A stretch of 6,380 nucleotides of DNA from contig JANMYF010000389.1 in the NCBI GenBank assembly GCA_031381685.1, positions 1 through 6,380 on the forward strand, read 5' to 3'. Under the pieces are notes generated by a model, which was given only the letters and a program-made list of their open reading frames with translations, was not told the origin of the DNA and did no database searches. A program made the translations under genes and the position numbers. The number at the start of each line of letters is the position of its first letter. Position 1 is the first letter of the stretch. This DNA comes from JANLQX01 sp031381685. GTDB taxonomy: Bacteria > Actinomycetota > Acidimicrobiia > Acidimicrobiales > JANYDT01. Positions 1 through 6,380 of the stretch are shown here, one piece after another.

Positions 1-90
1 GGTCTCGGCCGCCACCGCTTCGGTCTCCACGGCGGCTGCTTCGGTCTCGGCCGCTACCGCTTCGGTCTCCGGAGCGGCTGCTTCGGTCTC
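1..90 (-). repeat. In-frame 21-bp tandem repeat (42-bp higher order) in lipoprotein linker
   Basis: On the + strand each unit begins with GGTCTC, at positions 1, 22, 43, 64 and 85. Four full 21-bp units and the start of a fifth are visible. Units alternate: 1-21 and 43-63 differ at one base, while 22-42 and 64-84 resemble each other more than their neighbours, so the true period is partly 42 bp. Each unit encodes seven residues of the form ETEAxAx on the minus strand, so gain or loss of units keeps the frame. The array continues beyond the left edge, so its full copy number is unknown. It probably forms an extended acidic spacer that lifts the binding domain off the membrane. Confidence 0.9.
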
Positions 91-195
91 TGCCGGCGCG
101 GCAGTGGTGTCGGCCGAGTCGCTGCTGCAGCCAACGGCGACAAGGCTGATGACGCCGAAGGCGGCGACGGTTCGGATGATTCGGCTGGTTCTCAT
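1..195 (-). CDS. Putative substrate-binding lipoprotein of the ABC importer, N-terminal part (runs off left edge)
   Basis: An open frame of 65 codons starts with ATG at 195-193 and is still open at base 1. Residues 2-8 carry three arginines, residues 10-22 are hydrophobic, and the segment ends in a lipobox-like AVGC with Cys23, the expected site of lipidation and signal peptidase II cleavage. A short Ser/Asp/Thr segment follows, and from about residue 35 a heptad-like repeat (AETEAAA, PETEAVA and variants) continues to the edge. Such an acidic Ala/Thr linker between lipid anchor and folded domain is common in high-GC actinobacterial lipoproteins. No part of the binding domain is visible. The role as solute-binding protein of the transporter encoded just upstream (NMT1/THI5-like, as usual for NitT/TauT systems) is inferred from position: last gene after permease, ATPase and permease, 53 bp behind the second permease. 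Lipoprotein export is well supported; the transport role is likely but not shown. Confidence 0.75.
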   Translation of the reverse strand, partial: MRTSRIIRTVAAFGVISLVAVGCSSDSADTTAAPAETEAAAPETEAVAAETEAAAVETEAVAAET

Positions 196-198
196 GTG

Positions 199-204
199 CT
201 CCTC
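199..204 (-). promoter_or_regulatory. Ribosome binding site of the lipoprotein gene
   Basis: On the minus strand GAGGAG stands only three bases (CAC) before the ATG at 195-193. The match to the anti-Shine-Dalgarno sequence is good but the spacing is shorter than the usual 5-9 bases. It supports this ATG, which is also the only start that places the signal peptide at the N-terminus. Confidence 0.6.
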
Positions 205-248
205 GGGGATGGGTGTGTGGTCATGCGGGGGAAGACGTTGGTGGGCCC

Positions 249-1049
249 TCAGGCCCGATCCGCCGCTCGGCGCCTCGCCTGCCAGGGCATGGCGAGTCGC
301 TCGAGGATGATGGCGAAGAGGTAGAAGCACAGGCCGAGCGCGCATGCAGCGGCGACGTAGGCCCAGCCCTTGGCGGTGGCGGAGAGTTTCATGGCGGACG
401 CAGCGCGACTGCCGAGTCCGTTCTGCAGCCCGCCAAAGTACTCGACGACCACCGCGGCGATCACCGAAAGCGACGCGGCGATCCGGATGCCGGTGATGGT
501 GAACCCGAGAGCATTCGGCACGCGCACGAGGCGCAGGAACGCGCCCTCCGACGCCGCGTACGAACGCATCAGCTCCGTATGGATCGGATCGACCTGGGTC
601 AGGCCGCGAAGGGTGTTGACGAACACCGGGAAGAACGCCACGAGACCGATGACGACACGTCGGGCGGTATCGGAGGTCGAGCCGAAGAGGTTGTAGAAGA
701 CCGGGCCGAGCGCGACGATCGGCATCGTGTTCAGCGCCGCGCCCAGAGGAGCGATGAGTGCACGCGCAATCTCAAAACGCTGCGCGACGAACGCCACGAC
801 GAGACCGACGAGCACGCCGGCGATGAGTCCGATCACGGCGTTCGTTCCCGTGTTGATCGCCGTCTGCCAGATGCCCGACTTGTTGACCCGCAGCTGCTCC
901 CAGATCGCCGAAGGCGCCGGAAGGAGGAACGGCTTGATGTTTCGCCAGATGACGAACCGCTCCCACGCGAAAAGGAAGAGCGCACCCCACACCAATGGCG
1001 GAACGATCTGGGCGCTCCGATGTCGTACCGCCCTGCCGAACGAGGTCAT
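249..1049 (-). CDS. ABC transporter permease, NitT/TauT (SsuC/TauC-like) type, second subunit
   Basis: This 266-residue inner-membrane protein has hydrophobic segments near residues 14-33, 68-90, 98-120, 131-149, 184-206 and 229-250, fitting a six-helix BPD_transp_1 permease; the usual length is about 250-280. The cytoplasmic coupling (EAA) loop is visible at about 164-183 (YAASEGAFLRLVRVPNAL), after a conserved-looking LNTMPIVALGP stretch at 106-116. It would form half of the translocation pore, pairing with the permease encoded at 1861-2829, from which it clearly differs in sequence. Its ATG overlaps the ATPase stop in an ATGA (1049-1046), which implies translational coupling; the only upstream Shine-Dalgarno-like element is a GGAG about ten bases away. 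The lipoprotein gene follows after 53 bp. Family and fold are secure. The substrate is not readable from the permease; a pyrimidine- or hydantoin-like solute is inferred from the catabolic genes upstream. Confidence 0.93.
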   Translation of the reverse strand: MTSFGRAVRHRSAQIVPPLVWGALFLFAWERFVIWRNIKPFLLPAPSAIWEQLRVNKSGIWQTAINTGTNAVIGLIAGVLVGLVVAFVAQRFEIARALIAPLGAALNTMPIVALGPVFYNLFGSTSDTARRVVIGLVAFFPVFVNTLRGLTQVDPIHTELMRSYAASEGAFLRLVRVPNALGFTITGIRIAASLSVIAAVVVEYFGGLQNGLGSRAASAMKLSATAKGWAYVAAACALGLCFYLFAIILERLAMPWQARRRAADRA

Positions 1050-1864
1050 CGGTCGTCCACTCCGACACCATGCCGGCCTTCGGCACCTCGCAGCGCTTCG
1101 CGCACTTCCGTGATCTTCTTGAAGAACTCGGCCGACTCCCGAACCTCGTCGGGGTTGGTCCGATCGCCGAGTTCCACGTCGATCACGTGGGTGATGCGTC
1201 CGGGCCGAGCCGACATGACCACCACCTGGTTGGAAAGGAACACAGCTTCCGGGATCGAGTGCGTCACGAAGATCACCGTCTTGCGGGTTTGCGCGCAGAT
1301 CCGCAGGAGCTCAGCCTGCATGTGCTCGCGGGTCATCTCGTCGAGCGCGCCGAACGGTTCGTCCATCAAGAGCAGCGGTGGGTCGATGGCGAGGGCACGG
1401 GCGATGGCGATGCGCTGCTGCATCCCGCCGGAGAGCTCCCAGGGGTAGTGATCCCCGAATGTCGGCAGCTGGACGAGGCGGAGGAGTTCTTCCGAGCGCG
1501 CTCGCCGCTTCGCTCTGTCCCAACCGCGGAGCTCGAGTGGAAGCTCGATGTTGCGGTGGACCTTGCGCCATTCGAACAAGCCGGCCTGCTGGAAGGCCAT
1601 TCCGTAGTCCTGGTCCTTGCGGGCTTGCGCGGCGTCTTTGCCGTTTACCGTGATCGTCCCCGAGGTCGACGACGTGAGATCGCCGACGAGCCGCAACAGT
1701 GTGGACTTCCCGCAGCCCGACGGGCCGATCAGCGAGACGAACGAACCGGGGTTCACGGTGAGGTCGACATCGACCAACGCGTCGACCTGGTTGGCCTTGC
1801 CGGGGTTGAAGACCTTCGAGACGCCGCGGACGTCGACGGCTGCAGCGGAAAGTGATGAGGTCAT
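1046..1864 (-). CDS. ABC transporter ATP-binding protein, NitT/TauT (SsuB/TauB-like) type
   Basis: This 272-residue cytoplasmic ATPase would power the importer formed with the two flanking permeases. All nucleotide-binding motifs are present and intact: Walker A GPSGCGKST at 47-55, Q-loop in FQQAGLFEWRKV around Gln92/93, ABC signature LSGGMQQR at 144-151, Walker B LLLMDEP at 164-170, the D-loop in GALDEM just after it, and the switch histidine His202 in FVTHS. The PWELSGGMQQR and FEWRKV wording is typical of the nitrate/sulfonate/taurine-type subfamily. Residues after about 230 form a short C-terminal tail, too short for a regulatory domain. Both ends overlap the neighbouring permeases by four bases (ATGA at 1864-1861 and 1049-1046), so the three subunits are probably translated in a coupled way from one message. 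Start: the ATG at 1864 gives the normal family length. Confidence 0.96.
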   Translation of the reverse strand: MTSSLSAAAVDVRGVSKVFNPGKANQVDALVDVDLTVNPGSFVSLIGPSGCGKSTLLRLVGDLTSSTSGTITVNGKDAAQARKDQDYGMAFQQAGLFEWRKVHRNIELPLELRGWDRAKRRARSEELLRLVQLPTFGDHYPWELSGGMQQRIAIARALAIDPPLLLMDEPFGALDEMTREHMQAELLRICAQTRKTVIFVTHSIPEAVFLSNQVVVMSARPGRITHVIDVELGDRTNPDEVRESAEFFKKITEVREALRGAEGRHGVGVDDR

Positions 1865-2829
1865 ACCAGCTCGGCCTTCGGACGGTTACGGAGGAGGAAC
1901 TTCTCGAGCAGCGCGATCAACGCGGCAACGATCAGGCCGAGTGCCGCAGCTCCGAGGAACGCCGTGAACACCCGCGCCGGATCGCCGGTGGCCTTCTGGA
2001 AGTAGTCGAGGATGAGGCGTCCAATGCCTCCGGCCATGCCCGACGAGATCTCAGCGACAATCGCCCCGACGATCGACGCTGCAGCGGCGAGTTTCAGCGC
2101 CGGAAGGAGATAGGCGACGGCAGCCGGAAACCGCAGCTTGAGCAACGTCTGCCACGACGACGCGGCATAGCTGTGCATCAACTCCAGCGAGTGGGGCTTG
2201 GGCGACTGCAGTCCACGCAGCGCGCCGACCGCGACCGGGAAGAACGACAGATAGGCGCTCATGGCGGCGACCGACATCCACGGGCGTCCCTGGAACCCGC
2301 CGATCTTGATCTGGCCGACGAGTCCGACGATGAGCGGGGCGAGGGCGATAAGGGGAACGGTCTGCGAGAGCACGACGTAGGGCGACCAGGCCCGCTCGAG
2401 GATCGTGAAGCGCTGCATGACGACAGCGAGGAGCAGGCCGATGACGACGCCGATCAAAAACCCGGCGATCGCCAGTCGGAAGCTGAACCACATGCCCGAC
2501 ACGACTGCAGCGAAGACCGTCCGCCCATTGCCGCGTACCTCCGGTTCGGCGAAGCGGCGCAAGACCGTCCAGAGGTGCGGCATCGAGGCATCGTCGGTAC
2601 TGATGGGCATGCGCCAACCGAAGACCGTCGAGTCGGGTCCCCCGAGCGCCTTGACACCCTGCCACGCGAGCACGAACAGAGCCACACCGGCGAAGCCCAG
2701 GGCGGCGTCGCGGATCTGCTTCTTCCGGCGGGATCGGGCGGTTGCAGCGGCGATCGCTCGCAGTTCCTCGGCGGGGGTGAGGGCGAAAGCGTCCGCCTGG
2801 CTCGACGAGAGGGGCGAGAACTCCGACAT
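1861..2829 (-). CDS. ABC transporter permease, NitT/TauT (SsuC/TauC-like) type, first subunit
   Basis: This 322-residue membrane protein is longer than its 266-residue partner. The excess is mainly a hydrophilic N-terminus of about 40 residues ending in a basic patch (RSRRKK, 32-37) and a roughly 45-residue polar stretch after the first helix (about 62-105). Hydrophobic segments lie near 42-61, 107-137, 150-171, 184-205, 243-262 and 287-310. The coupling loop is at about 221-240 (YAASSWQTLLKLRFPAAV). It is expected to pair with the permease at 249-1049 and dock on the ATPase encoded next. No start codon lies further upstream in frame, because a TAG occurs five codons before the ATG at 2829-2827. 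No convincing Shine-Dalgarno sequence precedes that ATG; a six-codon open frame ends on it (see the 2829-2849 entry). Its TGA overlaps the ATPase start. Family call is firm, substrate unknown. Confidence 0.93.
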   Translation of the reverse strand: MSEFSPLSSSQADAFALTPAEELRAIAAATARSRRKKQIRDAALGFAGVALFVLAWQGVKALGGPDSTVFGWRMPISTDDASMPHLWTVLRRFAEPEVRGNGRTVFAAVVSGMWFSFRLAIAGFLIGVVIGLLLAVVMQRFTILERAWSPYVVLSQTVPLIALAPLIVGLVGQIKIGGFQGRPWMSVAAMSAYLSFFPVAVGALRGLQSPKPHSLELMHSYAASSWQTLLKLRFPAAVAYLLPALKLAAAASIVGAIVAEISSGMAGGIGRLILDYFQKATGDPARVFTAFLGAAALGLIVAALIALLEKFLLRNRPKAELV

Positions 2830-2849
2830 CAGGACGTCAGGCTACCCAT
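2829..2849 (-). other. Candidate six-codon leader frame coupled to the permease start
   Basis: On the minus strand an ATG at 2849-2847 opens a frame encoding MGSLTS and stops at TGA 2831-2829, sharing one base with the permease ATG (TGATG). A purine-rich GGAAG (2861-2857) lies seven bases before this ATG, a plausible spacing, whereas the permease ATG has no such element of its own. Ribosomes ending on the mini-frame could restart on the permease. This is a reading of local sequence only; frames this short arise easily by chance. Confidence 0.25.
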
Positions 2850-2910
2850 CGCAGTGCTTCCGCGTTGGTGTCGGAGTGTTCAACAGCCCTCACCACGCCG
2901 CTCCCACCGG

Positions 2911-3945
2911 TCATGACTTCGCCGGGCCGCCGGCGTTGATCGCCGGGATCACCGCGTTGCCGTAGGCCGCGAGGGTGCCGTCCATGTCATCGTGCTGGAG
3001 ATAGACGGAGAACTGGTCGACCCCGAGCGCTCGTAACTCCTCGATGCGGGCAACCTGCTGCTCGACCGTTCCGATCAGGCAGAACCGGTTGACGATCTCG
3101 TCGGGCACGAAGTTGGCGTGGGTGTTCCCGGCCCGGCCGTGCTCGTTGTAGTCGTAACCCTCACGACCCTTGATGTAGTCGGTGAGGGCCTGAGGCACGT
3201 TCCCGCCGCCGGAGTCGCCGTAGCGCGCAACGATGTCGGCGACGTGGTTGCCGACCATGCCGCCGAACCACCGGCACTGGTCGCGTCCATGGGCGTTAGC
3301 GGCATCGGAACCGTCGGTCACGTAGGCCGGCGCGGCCACGCAGATGGTGATCGACATCGGATCGCGGCCTGCCGCGGCGGCCGACTCACGAACCGCCTTG
3401 ATGGTCCAGGCGGCGATGTCAGGGTCGGCGAGTTGAAGGATGAATCCGTCGGCGACCTCACCGGTCATGGCGAGCATCTTCGGGCCGTAGGCAGCGAGCC
3501 ACACTTCGAGCTGAGAGCTGCGCACCCACGGGAAGCGGAGCGTGGAGCCCTTGTACTGGACGGCCTTCCCACCGGCGAGATCCCGGATCACGCCGATGGA
3601 CTCACGGGTCTCCTTCAACCCGACCGGAGCGCCGTTGATCACGCGGACGGCGGAGTCACCGCGTCCGATCCCGCACACGGTGCGGTTGCCGTACATCTCG
3701 TTGAGCGTGGCGAACACACTCGCCGTGACGGTCCAGTCGCGCGTGGCCGGGTTGGTGACCATCGGCCCGACGGTCACCCGCTTCGTCTCGGCGAGGATCT
3801 GGCTGTAGATGACGTAGGGCTCCATCCACAGGATGTGGGAGTCGAAGGTCCACACGTGGGAGAAGCCGAGGGTCTCGGCCCTCTTGGCGAGGTCCACGAC
3901 ACGCCATACCGGCGGGTTGGTCTGGAGAACGACTCCGATGTCCAT
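2911..3945 (-). CDS. LLM-family (luciferase-like) flavin/F420-dependent oxidoreductase next to dihydropyrimidinase
   Basis: This is a 344-residue protein of the bacterial luciferase-like monooxygenase superfamily, a single TIM-barrel domain that binds FMN or F420. The N-terminus MDIGVVLQTNPP is the first barrel strand. Further family features are VWTFDSH at 31-37, GPMVTNPATRDWT at 60-72, GIGRGDSA at 92-99 (cofactor phosphate region in this superfamily), YGPK at 153-156 and TGEVADGFIL at 161-170. From memory it resembles the TIGR03842 group (CPS_4043-like), whose members often sit beside dihydropyrimidinase genes, as here; a profile search should confirm. It is not obviously RutA. The reaction is unknown and the F420 label is by homology only. 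Start: the frame is open back to a GTG at 4005, giving 364 residues, but the ATG at 3945-3943 begins exactly where the conserved barrel begins, so I prefer it. Ribosome binding before it is weak (AGAAAG, about 12 bases away). It lies 60 bp after mmsA and 81 bp before the permease. Confidence 0.88.
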   Translation of the reverse strand: MDIGVVLQTNPPVWRVVDLAKRAETLGFSHVWTFDSHILWMEPYVIYSQILAETKRVTVGPMVTNPATRDWTVTASVFATLNEMYGNRTVCGIGRGDSAVRVINGAPVGLKETRESIGVIRDLAGGKAVQYKGSTLRFPWVRSSQLEVWLAAYGPKMLAMTGEVADGFILQLADPDIAAWTIKAVRESAAAAGRDPMSITICVAAPAYVTDGSDAANAHGRDQCRWFGGMVGNHVADIVARYGDSGGGNVPQALTDYIKGREGYDYNEHGRAGNTHANFVPDEIVNRFCLIGTVEQQVARIEELRALGVDQFSVYLQHDDMDGTLAAYGNAVIPAINAGGPAKS

Positions 3946-4005
3946 GTGCGTGCACTGCTTTCTGTTCGAGAGGATCAGCGTGGACTCAGCAGCGACACGG
4001 TGCAC

Positions 4006-5502
<1,497 letters not shown>

Positions 5503-5509
5503 GGTTCAG

Positions 5510-5515
5510 TCCTTT
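5510..5515 (-). promoter_or_regulatory. Ribosome binding site of mmsA
   Basis: AAAGGA on the minus strand, seven bases before the ATG at 5502-5500, is the clearest Shine-Dalgarno sequence in the window and fixes the mmsA start. It sits in the 46-bp gap behind the dihydropyrimidinase stop; that gap shows no hairpin with a T-run, so transcription probably continues from the upstream gene. Confidence 0.7.
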
Positions 5516-5548
5516 GTGGTGGGTTACTACGTGCGCTTGCGAAACAGT

Positions 5549-6380
5549 TCAGACGAGATACGACGAGAGGCCACGCTTGGTGTACTTGCCGTAGCCGGCG
5601 CGTCCGACGTAGGTCTTGTTCTCGATCACCATCTGGCCGCGGCTCATGACCATGTCGCAGCGGCCGTCGATCCGTTCGCCCTCGTAGGCCGAGTAGTCGA
5701 CGTTCATGTGGTGGTACTCGACGCCGAGGGTCTGGGTGACGTTGGGGTCGTAGATCACGATGTCGGCGTCGGAGCCCGGAGCGATCACGCCCTTCTTCGG
5801 GTACAGACCGAAGAGCCGGGCCGGGGTGGTCGCCGCCACTTCGACCCACCGTTCGATCGAGATGTGCTTGTCGACGGTGCCTTGGAAGAGCAGGTCCATG
5901 CGGTGCTCCACGCCGGCCATGCCGTTGGGGATCTTGGAGAAGTTGCCGATGCCCATCTCCTTCTGCTCCTTCATGCAGAACGGGCAGTGGTCGGTCGACA
6001 CCACGGAGAGATCGTTCATACGCAGGCCCCGCCACAGCTCGGCCTGGTGTTCCTTGTGCCGCAGCGGCGTGGAGCAGACGAAATTGGCTCCCTCGAACCC
6101 GTCAAAGCCCGGACGGGCCAGGTCGTCGATGGAGCGGTAGAGGTACTGCGGGCACGTCTCGGCGAAGATGTTCTGGCCGCGGTCGCGGGCGATCATCACC
6201 TGCTCGAGCGCCTCCTTGGCGGAGAGGTGCACGACGTACATCGGCGATCCAGCAACCTTCGCGATCTGTATGCAGCGGAACGTGGCCTCCGCCTCCATTG
6301 CCTCCGGCCGTGAGATCGAGTGGTAGTACGGCGCCGTCTCACCGCGCCCGAGATGGTCCTTGATGATCTCGTCGATGACG
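5549..6380 (-). CDS. hydA: Dihydropyrimidinase / D-hydantoinase, C-terminal part (start beyond right edge)
   Basis: The frame is open from base 6379 to the TGA at 5551-5549, giving 276 residues; full enzymes have about 460-480, so roughly the first 190, with the HxH metal ligands and the carboxylated lysine, lie outside the window. The first ATG visible inside (6298-6296) is not the start, because conserved sequence (GETAPYYHSISRPEAMEAEA) runs through it. The enzyme is a cyclic amidohydrolase that opens dihydrouracil, dihydrothymine or 5-substituted hydantoins to N-carbamoyl amino acids. Visible active-site parts, numbered from the edge: His51 in YVVHLSAKEA and Asp130 in STDHCPF (a metal ligand and the catalytic/metal aspartate in the family), Ser103 in CSTP and Asn152 in PNG (substrate-ring contacts), and ETCPQYL at 74-80. 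The end of the barrel (GLYPKKG) and the beta-sandwich PGSDADIVIYDP follow. The neighbouring mmsA favours a pyrimidine role over an unrelated hydantoin, but the sequence alone does not decide this. Confidence 0.93.
   Translation of the reverse strand, partial: VIDEIIKDHLGRGETAPYYHSISRPEAMEAEATFRCIQIAKVAGSPMYVVHLSAKEALEQVMIARDRGQNIFAETCPQYLYRSIDDLARPGFDGFEGANFVCSTPLRHKEHQAELWRGLRMNDLSVVSTDHCPFCMKEQKEMGIGNFSKIPNGMAGVEHRMDLLFQGTVDKHISIERWVEVAATTPARLFGLYPKKGVIAPGSDADIVIYDPNVTQTLGVEYHHMNVDYSAYEGERIDGRCDMVMSRGQMVIENKTYVGRAGYGKYTKRGLSSYLV

Noticed and set aside
1..90. Repeat array considered as CRISPR, iteron or integration site
   Set aside because: Units are contiguous with no unique spacers, the period is a multiple of three and it lies inside an open frame directly after a lipobox; it is a coding linker repeat.
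192..224. Ten-codon minus-strand frame (ATG at 224-222) whose TGA overlaps the lipoprotein ATG as ATGA
   Set aside because: It resembles a coupled leader, but no Shine-Dalgarno sequence precedes its ATG, and the lipoprotein start has its own GAGGAG, so coupling is not needed. Chance is the better explanation without conservation data.
213..1448. Long + strand open frame (411 codons) opposite the second permease and the ATPase
   Set aside because: Low-complexity Arg/Glu/Asp-rich translation with no recognisable fold, opposite two conserved ABC subunits; a compositional artefact. The + strand frames at 1852-2916 and 5381-6313 were rejected for the same reason.
2830..2910. The 81-bp gap considered as terminator, operator or riboswitch
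   Set aside because: I could find no strong hairpin with a T-run, no clear inverted repeat and no known aptamer pattern on either strand; only the mini-frame noted separately.
4003..4005. GTG directly after the mmsA stop as the start of the LLM gene
   Set aside because: It would add 20 polar residues before the first barrel strand, and the family normally begins at the MDIGVV-like sequence; the 344-residue form fits the usual length.

Overview
The window is GC-rich (by eye well above 60%), tightly packed and coded entirely on the minus strand, so it is read from right to left. It looks like a chromosomal catabolic operon of a high-GC bacterium. An Actinomycetota host is most likely, possibly Acidimicrobiia. 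The hints are the base composition, an actinobacterial-looking LLM-family oxidoreductase, and a lipoprotein whose start is followed by an Ala/Glu/Thr-rich repeat linker. The taxonomic call is an inference of low to moderate confidence. I see no rRNA, tRNA, CRISPR array, transposon, phage or plasmid signature.

Layout in order of transcription: (1) 6380-5549, the C-terminal 276 residues of a dihydropyrimidinase/D-hydantoinase whose start lies beyond the right edge. (2) 5502-4006, a CoA-acylating methylmalonate/malonate-semialdehyde dehydrogenase (MmsA/IolA type). (3) 3945-2911, a luciferase-like (LLM) flavin/F420 oxidoreductase of unassigned reaction. (4) 2829-1861, an ABC permease. (5) 1864-1046, an ABC ATPase. 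(6) 1049-249, a second, different ABC permease. (7) 195 to the left edge, the start of a lipoprotein, probably the substrate-binding protein of the importer. Spacers are 46, 60, 81, -4, -4 and 53 bp, with no obvious terminator between genes, so one leftward transcript is likely. No gene-free stretch exceeds 100 bp.

Working model (inference): the NitT/TauT-type importer brings in a pyrimidine-, dihydropyrimidine- or hydantoin-like compound. The dihydropyrimidinase opens the ring to an N-carbamoyl-beta-amino acid. A beta-ureidopropionase and a transaminase, not in the window and perhaps upstream, would yield malonate semialdehyde (from uracil) or methylmalonate semialdehyde (from thymine). MmsA would convert these to acetyl-CoA or propionyl-CoA. 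The LLM protein is the one member with no obvious step in this route and is the most interesting open question. I found no novel defence or mobile system. The other points worth a look are the lipoprotein repeat array and two very short open frames that end on the start codons of transporter genes.
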